From contig NC_008571.1 of the NCBI RefSeq assembly GCF_000060345.1, positions 3,228,501 through 3,292,500 on the forward strand: a stretch of 64,000 nucleotides of DNA. The letters run 5' to 3'. This stretch comes from Christiangramia forsetii KT0803. GTDB lineage: Bacteria; Bacteroidota; Bacteroidia; Flavobacteriales; Flavobacteriaceae. Positions 1 through 9,134 of this stretch are shown piece after piece (position 1 is the first letter of the stretch; each line of letters begins with the position of its first letter). The notes below the pieces were generated by a model, which was not told where the DNA came from, did no database searches, and saw only the letters and a program-made list of their open reading frames with translations. The position numbers and the translations under genes were made by a program.

Positions 1-10
1 ATTCCAATTT

Positions 11-1231
11 ATGAGTATTACTAAATCTATAATTCATCTGGATCTGGATACTTTCTTTGTTTCCGCAGAACGAAGAGAGCATCCTGAATTAAATAAAAAA
101 CCCGTTATAGTTGGCGGACTCGGAGATCGTGGCGTAGTGGCTGCCTGTAGTTATGAAACCAGAAATTTTGGAGTACACTCCGGAATGCCCATGAAGGTAG
201 CCCGGCAGTTATGTCCGGCGGCTACGGTTATTAAAGGAAATGCCTCGATCTACACTAAATTTTCTCATGAAGTGACTGAGGTGATACGTAGTAAGGTTCC
301 TTCTTTTGAAAAAGCCAGCGTAGATGAGTTCTATGCAGATCTTACCGGGATGGATCGTTTTTTCGGGATCAACCAGTTTGCCAAAGAACTTCAGCAAAGT
401 ATTTTAAAAGAAACCAGGTTACCTATTTCATTCGGACTTTCCCAAAATAAAATAGTTTCCAAGATCGCTACCGGGGAAGGCAAACCCTATGCTCAAAAGA
501 TCATTGATCCGGGCACCGAAAAGAATTTTCTTGCTCCGCTTCCCGTAAATAAGATCCCTATGGTGGGCAATAAAACTTTTCAGAAATTACTAAATCTTGG
601 AATACGAAGAATTGAGACTATACAAAAAATGCCTGTGGAAGTCCTGGAAAGTGTTCTGGGAAAAAACGGGCGTACCATATGGAAAAGAGCTCACGGGATC
701 GATAATCCTCCGATTATCCCTTTCCACGAGCGAAAATCTATCTCGACAGAACGTACTTTTAACCGCGACACCATAGATATGGTTCGGTTGCATGCAACCC
801 TGGTGGCGATGGCTGAAAGTCTTGCTTACCAGCTGAGACGAGGAAATAAGCTAACCTCGAACGTAAGTGTGAGGATACGATATTCAGACTTTCAGACCTA
901 TAGTAAACAGGCAAAAATTTCTTATACCAGCGCCGACCATATTCTTATCCCAAAAGTAGAAGAATTGTTCAAACAGCTTTACTCGAGGCGAATGCTTATA
1001 AGACTTATCGGTGTTCGTTTTAGCGGACTCGTAGGCGGGCATTATCAGATCAATCTTTTTGATGATTCTGAAGAGATGCTCAGTCTCTATAATTCGATGG
1101 ATAAAATAAAAAAACGTTTTGGGGAGCATAGTGTGATGCGTGCCGTTAGCATGGATGTAAAAACGATCGGAAGAATGGGAAATCCGTTTAACGGTGAGCC
1201 TCCGGTGGTGCTTGCGCATAGAAAGCAATAA
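11..1231 (+). CDS. dinB: Y-family DNA polymerase (DNA polymerase IV, DinB-like)
   Basis: Translesion DNA polymerase of 406 residues. The first metal-binding motif is HLDLDTFF (Asp11) and the second is SVDEFYAD (Asp105, Glu106), so all catalytic carboxylates are present. The palm/fingers region is followed by helix-hairpin-helix (about 180-225) and the little-finger domain (about 240-350). QINLF at 346-350 matches a beta-clamp-binding pentapeptide just after the little finger. Usual DinB has SLDEAY/SIDEAY at the second motif, so the Phe in SVDEFYAD marks a divergent subclass. The ATG lies 10 bases from the window edge, so its promoter and any upstream partner cannot be seen. It is followed, after a repeat-filled gap, by a DnaE-type polymerase on the same strand, an arrangement like SOS mutagenesis cassettes. 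Confidence 0.93.
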   Translation: MSITKSIIHLDLDTFFVSAERREHPELNKKPVIVGGLGDRGVVAACSYETRNFGVHSGMPMKVARQLCPAATVIKGNASIYTKFSHEVTEVIRSKVPSFEKASVDEFYADLTGMDRFFGINQFAKELQQSILKETRLPISFGLSQNKIVSKIATGEGKPYAQKIIDPGTEKNFLAPLPVNKIPMVGNKTFQKLLNLGIRRIETIQKMPVEVLESVLGKNGRTIWKRAHGIDNPPIIPFHERKSISTERTFNRDTIDMVRLHATLVAMAESLAYQLRRGNKLTSNVSVRIRYSDFQTYSKQAKISYTSADHILIPKVEELFKQLYSRRMLIRLIGVRFSGLVGGHYQINLFDDSEEMLSLYNSMDKIKKRFGEHSVMRAVSMDVKTIGRMGNPFNGEPPVVLAHRKQ

Positions 1232-1311
1232 ATAGACAGTAGATTTTAGACGTTAGACTTTAGATTCTGAGATTTTTCCCGATGATTGAGACACCAAAAA
1301 TGAGAATGTCA

Positions 1312-1452
1312 CGTCCTCAGTTTCGACTTCGGGACCCGTAGGTGAGGAAAGCGTAAAAAAAGAATTGCTGTTTGACCGGAGGGAGTTCAATTCTTTTAGC
1401 TTCCGAGCCGTAACGGGTGAACAAGAAAATGAAGACTAGATTTTTTGTTTCT
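1312..1452 (+). repeat. 141-bp dispersed repeat, copy 1
   Basis: This 141-bp block recurs at 5000-5140 in the same orientation with only scattered mismatches and no length change. It contains a perfect 10-bp inverted repeat, AAAAGAATTG (1358-1367) and CAATTCTTTT (1388-1397), around a 20-base loop, and the similarity of the arms continues imperfectly outward. After the block both copies share CAATGGAAAAAGAAAAGA, but here a 24-base insertion resembling the genome's other repeat family (CCTGAGCGAAGTCGAAGGAT) sits first. The gap 1232-1597 holds nothing else except a short palindrome near its end. Confidence 0.85.
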
Positions 1453-1533
1453 CCTGAGCGAAGTCGAAGGATTCATCAATGGAAAAAGAAAAGATAGAGA
1501 GCCTACCCTCCAAGGTGGAAGTATCACTCTATA

Positions 1534-1558
1534 GATGCTGAAACAAGTTCAGCATGAC
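1534..1558. repeat. REP-like palindrome
   Basis: The sequence GCTGAA-ACAAG-TTCAGC within 1534-1558 followed by ATGAC is one member of a family of short palindromes seen in many gaps of this window (also near 5281, 22306, 29568, 33249, 48511). It can form a hairpin and lies 40 bases before the dnaE start. Confidence 0.7.
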
Positions 1559-1597
1559 AAAAAAGAAAAATGATAACTGATAATTATTGATTGATCG

Positions 1598-4582
1598 TTG
1601 TACTTAAACTGCCATACATACTATTCACTCCGCTACGGCACCATGCCTACAGTAGAACTGTGTGAATTGGCGAAAAAAAACGGAGTAAAACAGCTCGCAG
1701 TTACCGATATTAATAACACCTCAGCCTGCCTGGAATTTTTAAAAATAACCAGAAGAACCAATCTCAAAGCGCTTGTAGGAATAGATTTTAGAAACGGAGC
1801 AGATCAACAATATGTGGGAATTGCCAAGAACAATACAGGCTACCGGCAATTAAACGAACATCTTTCAAATTATATTCACACCCATAAAGAATTTCCTGCT
1901 CAAGCCCCTCCTCTGCCGGACTGTTTTATTATTTATTCATTAGAAAAAGTCATCAGTCAGAAAAAAAAAGATTTTCGGGAGAATGAGTTTATAGGAATTT
2001 CCACAGAAAGCCTTCGAAAATTAAAGTTTTCAGAATATCAAAAACTAAAAGATAAGCTGGTACTGCTACAGACGGTTTCCTTCAGAAATAAGAAAGATTA
2101 TAATGCGCACCGATTGCTTCGAGCCATAGACAACAATACTTTGTTAAGCAAACTTCCTAAAAGCGAACAGGGTTTTTTTCATCATCAAATGATTCCGCCA
2201 GCAGATATTGAAAAAGAATTTGAAGATTTCCCGCATATTCTCGAAAACACTCAAAATTTGATGAATCTCTGTCAGGTGAATTTTGAATTTGGCCGTGACC
2301 AGAATCGGAATTTAAAAATCGCAGGCAGAAGTGAACAGGAAGACGAAAAAAAGCTTGTTGAGTTATGTTATAAAAAACTACCTGAAAGGTATCCGGAAAA
2401 AGAAGAGAAGGTTTATGCCCGGGTAGAAAAAGAGCTGGGAGTCATTATAAGACTCGGTTTTGTTTCTTATTTTCTTATAAACCTCGACATTGTAAGTTAT
2501 GCCCGCTCCCAAAATTATCCTTTTATAGGCCGTGGCAGCGGGGCAAATTCCATCGTGGCTTATATTCTTGGAATCACCAATGTGGATCCTATAGAACTGG
2601 ATCTCTATTTTGAACGTTTTATAAACCCCAACCGAAGCTCACCACCAGATTTTGATATCGATTTTTCATGGAAAGACCGAAATGATGTAACTCGCTACAT
2701 TTTTGAACAATATGAGCATACCGCCCTTATGGGTACGTATGTTACTTTTAAGCGTAGAGCTGTGGCAAGGGAATTAGGAAAAGTATTCGGGCTCCCCAAA
2801 GAAAATATAGATAAACTCTCACAGGGATTTTTTAATTATAAAGAACTGGATCACCTGGAAAAGCTGGTTCTAAGATACAGCAGGTTAATTGATGGTTTTC
2901 CAAATTATCTAAGTGTGCATTCCGGAGGAATCATGATTTTAAATGATTCTGTTTATAATTATGCAGGGACATTTCTTCCTCCAAAAGGTTTTAGAACTAT
3001 ACAGATAGACATGAATATCGCGGAAGATGTCGGTATTCATAAATTTGATATTCTAGCTCAACGCGGACTCTCCAAAATAACGGATGCTATTGAAATTATC
3101 AATCAAAATCAACCGACTGCTAAAATCAAAGATATTGAGGATATAAAGGTTTTTAAGGAAGATTCGGCGATCAATGATCTTTTGAAAACTGGTGATTGTA
3201 TGGGCGTTTTCTATGTAGAATCTCCTGCCATGCGCGGGCTACTCACCAAACTACAAACTGACAATTATATGAATCTGGTTGCGGCAAGCTCAGTGATAAG
3301 ACCGGGAATTTCCAGTGCCGGAATGAAAGAAGAATTTATTCGCCGGCACCGTGATCCTGAACGTAGAAAAGAAGCACATCCGGTAATGCTTAAAATTATG
3401 AAAGATACCTATGGTGTGATGGTGTACCAGGAAGATGTGATGAAGGTAGCCTTTGAATTCGCCGGACTGGATCTGGATGATGCCGATGTACTTCGGCGCG
3501 GAATGAGTGGCAAGAAAACTTCTAAAGGGCAGATGGAAAAGATTGAAGAGACTTTTCGTGAGAATTGTAAAGAGCGTGGCTACAGTGTTCAGTTGACCAA
3601 CGAAGTCTGGGAACAAATCTCATCTTTTGCCGGTTATGCCTTCCCGAAAGGTCATTCTGCTTCTTATGCGGTGGAAAGCTATCAGAGTTTATATCTTAAA
3701 AAATACTTCCCGCTGGAATTTATGGTAGCGGCAATAAATAACGGTGGCGGATTTTATGATCTGCAAACCTATATTCAGGAAATAAGAAAGTGCGGAGGTG
3801 AAATTCACGCTCCCTGTATTAACGAAAGTGATCATCCCAATACAATTCATAATAAAGATGTTTACCTGGGACTGGGGTATGTTAAGGAACTGGAAGATAA
3901 GACTATCATACAAATTCTTGAAAACAGGCAGTTTTTTGGTCCTTTTAAATCTTTAGATGACTTTATAGATCGTGTAAATATTTCTATTGAACAGATAAGC
4001 CTGTTGCTCAAAGTCAATGCTTTCAGATTTACTAAATTTGACAAACATCATCTATTATGGAAAGCTTATTTCAAACTTCAGCATAATAAACCCAAAAGCA
4101 ATCAGCCATTACTTTTCAAGTCAAAACACAGGGATTTTGAACTTCCGGAATTTGAATATTCAAAACTAATAGAAGCCTATGATCAAATGGAACTTCTCGG
4201 ATTTCCGCTTTGTAGCCAGTTTGATTTGTTGCAAGAACCGCTAAAAAATTCTGTGGAAGCAAAAAATCTTAAAAATTATATTGGCAAGGAGGTTGAAATT
4301 TACGGTAACCTTGTAAACTCGAAAAAAACCGGTACCTCTAACGGGAAGTACATGTATTTTGGAACTTTCTATGACATAGAAGGAAATATTTTCGATATTG
4401 TACTTTTCCCTGCTGTCGCAGAAAAATACTCTCACATCCATAAAGGTATCTATCTATGTTATGGAACTGTAACTGAAGATCTAGGGTTCATTTCTATTAA
4501 TGCAAAATGGATTTCCAGACAGGCAATTCAGACAGATCCTAGATTAGTGGATTCGGGTTTTAAAGTGAAAATCGCTAATTAG
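1598..4582 (+). CDS. DnaE-type DNA polymerase III alpha subunit, short form (possibly error-prone)
   Basis: C-family replicative-type polymerase of 994 residues, shorter than the roughly 1150 of main DnaE. The PHP domain starts at residue 1 (HTYYSLRYG at 6-14; LAVTDIN replaces the usual TDH, so a PHP metal ligand is lost). The polymerase core shows GRGSGAN at about 311 and the catalytic PDFDIDF with Asp351 and Asp353. QPLLF at 836-840 is a beta-clamp-binding motif placed just before the OB-fold (about 875-960). The start must be TTG at 1598, because an in-frame TGA ends at 1594 and the PHP motif begins at once. Linked to a DinB-like polymerase, it is a plausible DnaE2/ImuC-like translesion enzyme, but it could simply be a second DnaE. 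No LexA-type box was recognised. Confidence 0.88.
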   Translation: MYLNCHTYYSLRYGTMPTVELCELAKKNGVKQLAVTDINNTSACLEFLKITRRTNLKALVGIDFRNGADQQYVGIAKNNTGYRQLNEHLSNYIHTHKEFPAQAPPLPDCFIIYSLEKVISQKKKDFRENEFIGISTESLRKLKFSEYQKLKDKLVLLQTVSFRNKKDYNAHRLLRAIDNNTLLSKLPKSEQGFFHHQMIPPADIEKEFEDFPHILENTQNLMNLCQVNFEFGRDQNRNLKIAGRSEQEDEKKLVELCYKKLPERYPEKEEKVYARVEKELGVIIRLGFVSYFLINLDIVSYARSQNYPFIGRGSGANSIVAYILGITNVDPIELDLYFERFINPNRSSPPDFDIDFSWKDRNDVTRYIFEQYEHTALMGTYVTFKRRAVARELGKVFGLPKENIDKLSQGFFNYKELDHLEKLVLRYSRLIDGFPNYLSVHSGGIMILNDSVYNYAGTFLPPKGFRTIQIDMNIAEDVGIHKFDILAQRGLSKITDAIEIINQNQPTAKIKDIEDIKVFKEDSAINDLLKTGDCMGVFYVESPAMRGLLTKLQTDNYMNLVAASSVIRPGISSAGMKEEFIRRHRDPERRKEAHPVMLKIMKDTYGVMVYQEDVMKVAFEFAGLDLDDADVLRRGMSGKKTSKGQMEKIEETFRENCKERGYSVQLTNEVWEQISSFAGYAFPKGHSASYAVESYQSLYLKKYFPLEFMVAAINNGGGFYDLQTYIQEIRKCGGEIHAPCINESDHPNTIHNKDVYLGLGYVKELEDKTIIQILENRQFFGPFKSLDDFIDRVNISIEQISLLLKVNAFRFTKFDKHHLLWKAYFKLQHNKPKSNQPLLFKSKHRDFELPEFEYSKLIEAYDQMELLGFPLCSQFDLLQEPLKNSVEAKNLKNYIGKEVEIYGNLVNSKKTGTSNGKYMYFGTFYDIEGNIFDIVLFPAVAEKYSHIHKGIYLCYGTVTEDLGFISINAKWISRQAIQTDPRLVDSGFKVKIAN

Positions 4583-4760
4583 AAAACAATTATAATTACC
4601 ATTACTCTAAAACAGTTTCGGGGTTTTATTATGTATTAAAATGAGATGCTGAAACTTCCCAGGCTTCTAGAATTAAAACACACACTTCGACTGCGCTCAG
4701 TGTACAGTACATATGTGTCTCCCAGAGAAAAATAGTAAGACAGAAGAATCATATTCCAAA

Positions 4761-4946
4761 GAGATTTCTCCATGCGGTCGAAATGACAAAACGAAAAGAT
4801 CATCGTATTGAAATCATTTTAGAAGCTGTTGAGATCCTAAGATAAAATCAGAATGACAAATTGATTTCTCAATAATTCAAGGCAAATAAAATGATGTAGT
4901 TTTTTTTCATAGAAATGCCTTCGACTGCGCTCAGGCTGACAAAGTA
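4761..4946. repeat. 186-bp direct repeat, copy 1
   Basis: Starts GAGATTTCTCC and ends CTGACAAAGTA. A second copy with identical length lies at 5238-5423. The last 85 bases are nearly identical in the two copies and include a run of eight T and the motif CTTCGACTGCGCTCAGGCTG, a half-palindrome found elsewhere in the window. The gap 4583-5433 (851 bases) consists almost wholly of such repeats and has no plausible gene. Confidence 0.85.
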
Positions 4947-4999
4947 TCCTCATTTCGAAGAAATGAAATGACTAAGAAATCTGTTTTCAAATTTGATAG

Positions 5000-5140
5000 C
5001 GTCCTCAGTTTCGACTTCGGGACCCGTAGGCGAAAGAAGCGTTAAAAAAGAATTGCTGTTTGACCAAAGGGAGTTCAATTCTTTTAGCTTCCGAGCCGTA
5101 AGGGGTGAACAAGAAAATGAAGACTAGATTTTTTGTTTCT
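5000..5140 (+). repeat. 141-bp dispersed repeat, copy 2
   Basis: Same-length, same-orientation copy of the block at 1312-1452. The internal stem is perfect here too (AAAAGAATTG 5046-5055, CAATTCTTTT 5076-5085) and the 20-base loop differs at only two or so positions. The two copies bracket the dnaE-like gene. Confidence 0.85.
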
Positions 5141-5237
5141 TTTTCAGCAATGGAAAAAGAAAAGAAGGTAATTGAAGATCAACTATGAGATTGCGTCACT
5201 GCGTTCGCAATGACCGGAAAAACAATGAGCAGAAGAA

Positions 5238-5423
5238 GAGATTTCTCCCTGCGGTCGAAATGAACACACGAAAAGGTCGTCATGCTGAATTTGTTTCAGC
5301 ATCTGTTGAGACCCTGAAACGAGTTCAGAGTGACGAATTGATTTCTCAATAATTCACGGTAAATAGAATGATGTAGTTTTTTTTCATAGAAATGCCTTCG
5401 ACTGCGCTCAGGCTGACAAAGTA
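5238..5423. repeat. 186-bp direct repeat, copy 2
   Basis: Second copy of the repeat at 4761-4946, ending 10 bases before the stop codon of the leftward gene that follows. It includes a REP-like palindrome ATGCTGAATTTGTTTCAGCAT near 5281-5301, which in copy 1 is degenerate. Confidence 0.85.
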
Positions 5424-5433
5424 CGCTAGAAGA

Positions 5434-6993
5434 TTAATGTACTTCGTATTTCTTAGCAATTGCATCTACACAATTAATCCCATCGATGGCGGCGGAAATA
5501 ATCCCTCCGGCATAACCTGCTCCCTCTCCACATGGATAAAGGCCCTTTACTTCTAGATGCTCTAAGGTAATGGGATCCCGGGGAATCAAGACAGGTGAGG
5601 AAGTTCTGCTTTCCGGTGCGTGCAATACGGCATCATTGGTATAATAGCCTTTCAGTTTTCGTCCGAATTTTACCAGAGCTTTCCGCAATCGGCGTGCTAT
5701 AAGATCTGGAAGAACCTTATGGAGATCTACACTTACGATACCAGGCTGATAAGAAGTTTTTGGAAAATCTTTCGAAATTTTACCTTTCACAAAATCTTTC
5801 ATTCGTTGTGCCGGAACTTGTTGCGTTTTGCCCGCAGCTTCCCAGCAATTCTTTTCAACTAATTTTTGAAAATCGAGACATACAAAAGGATCATTCGGTT
5901 TAAAACCTGGAAGATCTGATGGTTCTATACTCACCACAATTCCCGAATTAGAATATGGATTATTGCGTTTACTTGGGCTCCAGCCATTAGTCACCACCTC
6001 CTCCTGCTCCGTGGCACAAGGCGCGATAATCCCGCCGGGACACATACAAAATGAATAAACTCCCATTCCCTCCACTTGCTCTACCAAACTATACGAGGCG
6101 GGCGGCAAATATGGATTCTCATCGTCACCATGATATTGAATATGATCTATCAATTTCTGCTGATGCTCTATTCGCACCCCCAAAGCAAAAGGCTTAGCTT
6201 CAAGCTTGATATTTTTTTCGTGCAGCAGATAGAATATATCCCTCGCCGAATGTCCTGTTGCCAGAATTACATCATCGAAAGAATGCCATTTTTCAGCATT
6301 GATCTCAATCGCCTCAATATGGTCTCCGTTTAATTTGAGATTGGTAAGTTTAGAGTTAAAATGCACCTCTCCTCCTGCCTCGATCACTGCTTCACGCATG
6401 GCGGTAATGATCTTTGGTAATTTATTGGTTCCAATATGGGGATGGGCATCCACTAGAATATCAGGATCGGCACCAAATTCTACAAACCACTCCAAAGCTT
6501 TCAAAACGTTGCCCCGTTTTTTAGATCGGGTATATAATTTCCCGTCTGAATATGTTCCGGCACCACCTTCTCCAAAACAATAATTTGATTCTGGATTTAC
6601 AATTTGTTCTTTATTGATCTTCGCAAGATCGCGTCTTCTAGACTTTACATCTTTTCCTCTTTCAAAAACTATCGGTTTCAACCCAGCTTCAACCGCACGT
6701 AATGCCGCGTATAAACCAGCTGGACCTGCACCAATAATAGCAATTTCTTTAGCTTTAGAAACTTCTCCAGGTACGTAAGGCGGAATCTTAACTTTTTCTT
6801 CCTCATTTCTCCAAATTTCTATTTGAAGATTAAGTCTTACAGGTTTTTTACGTGCATCTATAGAACGTTTTCTAATTCGCCAATCTCCGATATCATCTTT
6901 CCGAAGATTTGATTTCTGAATCGCTCTATTCAATAATAAGTGATGATCATCCTGTTCATGTGGCAATGCCGTAATTTGTACCAAAGTGCTCAT
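5434..6993 (-). CDS. FAD-dependent dehydrogenase (COG2509 type)
   Basis: Flavoprotein of 519 residues. An N-terminal region of about 85 residues precedes the FAD-binding Rossmann motif IIGAGPAGLYAALRA. The middle carries the family motifs CFGEGGAGTYSDGKLYTR and CPGGIIAPCATEQEEVV, and the C-terminal GEGAGYAGGIISAAIDG closes the FAD site. These mark the COG2509 family of uncharacterised FAD-dependent dehydrogenases; substrate and role are not known. It is a single gene with no operon partner, divergent from the small protease gene at 7103. Confidence 0.85.
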   Translation of the reverse strand: MSTLVQITALPHEQDDHHLLLNRAIQKSNLRKDDIGDWRIRKRSIDARKKPVRLNLQIEIWRNEEEKVKIPPYVPGEVSKAKEIAIIGAGPAGLYAALRAVEAGLKPIVFERGKDVKSRRRDLAKINKEQIVNPESNYCFGEGGAGTYSDGKLYTRSKKRGNVLKALEWFVEFGADPDILVDAHPHIGTNKLPKIITAMREAVIEAGGEVHFNSKLTNLKLNGDHIEAIEINAEKWHSFDDVILATGHSARDIFYLLHEKNIKLEAKPFALGVRIEHQQKLIDHIQYHGDDENPYLPPASYSLVEQVEGMGVYSFCMCPGGIIAPCATEQEEVVTNGWSPSKRNNPYSNSGIVVSIEPSDLPGFKPNDPFVCLDFQKLVEKNCWEAAGKTQQVPAQRMKDFVKGKISKDFPKTSYQPGIVSVDLHKVLPDLIARRLRKALVKFGRKLKGYYTNDAVLHAPESRTSSPVLIPRDPITLEHLEVKGLYPCGEGAGYAGGIISAAIDGINCVDAIAKKYEVH

Positions 6994-7102
6994 AGGGCGT
7001 AAAGATAGTATGTATTTTTTCTAAATATTAAATTTAAACGCTTTCAGAAAACTCAATCTTCCCTTATCTATTTCCTATAATGATATATTTGTAAAAAAAA
7101 GC

Positions 7103-7537
7103 ATGTCTTTAAAAAAGCTATTAGAAGAAAAGGGATATCACCGTATAAAACTCAAATACACTAAAACTAATCACCTTGAGTTAGTTGCAAAAATTAACGA
7201 TATAGAAGGTAATTTTATTCTTGACACTGGCGCATCCAGTACCTGCGTGGGTATTGAAGCCGTTGAGCATTTTGACTTACTTCCAGAAGATAGTGATATA
7301 AAAGCGGCAGGAGCCGGGGCTACCAATATGCTTACCCAGATCTCTCAGAAGAACCGTATAGATATTAAAAGCTGGAAAAAGAAAAAAATAGATCTTGTCC
7401 TTTTTGACCTGAAGCATGTGAATGAAGCTCTTATAAATCATAAGGCTGAAAAAGTACACGGAATTATTGGAGCAGATATTCTTAAGAAAGGGAAAGCCGT
7501 AATTGATTATAAAAACAAGGCTTTATATTTAAAATAA
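7103..7537 (+). CDS. Retropepsin-like aspartic protease, single domain
   Basis: Protein of 144 residues without signal peptide. FILDTGASSTCVG carries the DTGA catalytic motif of clan AA aspartic proteases, and HGIIGADIL near the C terminus matches the second conserved element of retropepsin-like folds. One catalytic Asp per chain means it should act as a dimer. Bacterial members are mostly uncharacterised. TATATTTG at 7084-7091 fits a -7 promoter element just before the start. Confidence 0.8.
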   Translation: MSLKKLLEEKGYHRIKLKYTKTNHLELVAKINDIEGNFILDTGASSTCVGIEAVEHFDLLPEDSDIKAAGAGATNMLTQISQKNRIDIKSWKKKKIDLVLFDLKHVNEALINHKAEKVHGIIGADILKKGKAVIDYKNKALYLK

Positions 7538-7724
7538 GGGAAAAACCCCCTTTGACTCAAGCTCTATAAAAAAGTAAATTTGAGATGTTACAATTAATCT
7601 CATAACGTTATCAAAGCAAAAGTCCTTTCACAATTCTTATACCTGGTACTAGCCTTTTTTATTTTGGGAGTACTAGCTTTGAACGTTACTTGTTTGTTGA
7701 TTTTGTTTTAGTTTTTGTTAGAAT

Positions 7725-7756
7725 AAAAAAGGGTCTGCTTTCACAGACCCTTTTTT
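7725..7756. terminator. Bidirectional terminator
   Basis: GGGTCTG (7731-7737) pairs with CAGACCC (7744-7750) around a 6-base loop, with six A before and six T after, so it can stop transcription from both sides. It separates the protease gene from the leftward sucB. The sequence between 7538 and 7724 shows no gene. Confidence 0.85.
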
Positions 7757-7774
7757 AATTATTGTTATTGAAAA

Positions 7775-9091
7775 CTATAGTTCCAACGATCTTTTCACAT
7801 CATTATCCATCAATAATTCTTCAGGATTTTCCAGTGCTTCTTTAATAGCTACAAGAAATCCAACAGACTCTTTTCCGTCGATAATTCTGTGATCATAAGA
7901 CAATGCAACATACATGATTGGTCTAATTTCTACATGACCATCTATTGCTACCGGTCTCTCCACGATATTATGCATTCCAAGAATAGCACTCTGCGGAGGA
8001 TTAATAATTGGAGTTGAAAGCATCGATCCAAATACACCTCCATTGGTGATAGTGAAAGTACCTCCCGTCATTTCATCTACGGTGATCTTTCCATCACGTG
8101 CCTTTATCGCAAGACGTTTAACTTCTGATTCTACTCCTCGAAAACTTAAATTTTCAGCATTTCTAATTACCGGTACCGTTAAACCTTTAGGTCCTGAAAC
8201 AGCGATACTAATATCTTTATAATCATAGCTTATCTGGTAATCTCCATCTATCATAGAGTTTACAGCAGGATACTCGTCTAAAGCACGAATTACGGCCAAT
8301 GTAAAGAAAGACATAAAACCAAGGCTTACCCCGTGTTTATCTTTAAATTCTTCTTTGTATTTCTTTCTAAGTTCAAATATTGGAGACATATCTACTTCGT
8401 TAAAAGTAGTAAGCATCGCTGTATCATTCTTGGCACTTACCAAACGTTCAGCAAGTTTACGACGGAACATCGACATTTTTTTCTTCTCCTCGCCTCTTGT
8501 ACCTGTTCCTGGAGTTCCCATAGAAGCTTTAGCTTCAACAGCGTCCTGCTTGGTAACACGGCCGTCCCGACCTGAACCTTTTACATCTTTGGAATCCATC
8601 CCTTTTTCATCAAGGATCTTCTTCGCTGCCGGAGAAGGACTTCCCGAAGCATACGTATCCTGTTTTTGATTTGGAGTGCTGGATTTTGAAGGAGTTTCAG
8701 TTTTAGCCTCTGCTTTATCGCTGTCTTTTTTATCTTCTTTCTTTTCCTGACGTTCCTTTTCCTCTTCTTCAGCAGATTTATCGTCTTCTTTAGCTTCTTT
8801 ACCGTCTTTCTTATCTTCAGAATCATCACTTCCACCATCGCCACCTGGCTTTTCGGCTTCGGTATCAATTAGACACACTACTTCACCAACTTGTACCAAA
8901 TCACCTTCTTCAGCCTTAAATGTGATAATTCCGCTTGCTTCCGCAGGAAGTTCAAGGGTAGCTTTATCACTATCAACTTCGGCAACTGCCTGATCTTTTT
9001 CAACGTAATCTCCGTCTTCTACCAGCCACTGGGCTATTTCAACTTCAGTGATGGATTCACCAGGTGAAGGAACTTTCATTTCTAAGGCCAT
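7775..9091 (-). CDS. sucB: Dihydrolipoyllysine succinyltransferase, E2 of 2-oxoglutarate dehydrogenase
   Basis: E2 core of the 2-oxoglutarate dehydrogenase complex, transferring succinyl from lipoyl to CoA in the TCA cycle. 438 residues: lipoyl domain 1-75 with the lipoylated Lys43 in [11 protein letters not shown]; a long Glu/Lys/Asp-rich linker of about 75 residues; a peripheral-subunit-binding domain (about 150-190, [12 protein letters not shown]); and the catalytic domain with [12 protein letters not shown] near the C terminus containing the active His and Asp. The linker is unusually charged and lacks the Ala/Pro type common in Proteobacteria. It lies 43 bases after sucA and is probably cotranscribed with it. 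Confidence 0.96.
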   Translation of the reverse strand: MALEMKVPSPGESITEVEIAQWLVEDGDYVEKDQAVAEVDSDKATLELPAEASGIITFKAEEGDLVQVGEVVCLIDTEAEKPGGDGGSDDSEDKKDGKEAKEDDKSAEEEEKERQEKKEDKKDSDKAEAKTETPSKSSTPNQKQDTYASGSPSPAAKKILDEKGMDSKDVKGSGRDGRVTKQDAVEAKASMGTPGTGTRGEEKKKMSMFRRKLAERLVSAKNDTAMLTTFNEVDMSPIFELRKKYKEEFKDKHGVSLGFMSFFTLAVIRALDEYPAVNSMIDGDYQISYDYKDISIAVSGPKGLTVPVIRNAENLSFRGVESEVKRLAIKARDGKITVDEMTGGTFTITNGGVFGSMLSTPIINPPQSAILGMHNIVERPVAIDGHVEIRPIMYVALSYDHRIIDGKESVGFLVAIKEALENPEELLMDNDVKRSLEL

Positions 9092-9134
9092 GATTATTAT
9101 CTATTTTGATTCCTGAAATTCAGGAAACTGATTC

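Noticed and set aside
8333-8669. Open frames opposite sucB and similar ones opposite other conserved genes
   Set aside because: They lie antisense to well-conserved coding genes, have no start context or domains, and mirror codon bias of the real gene.
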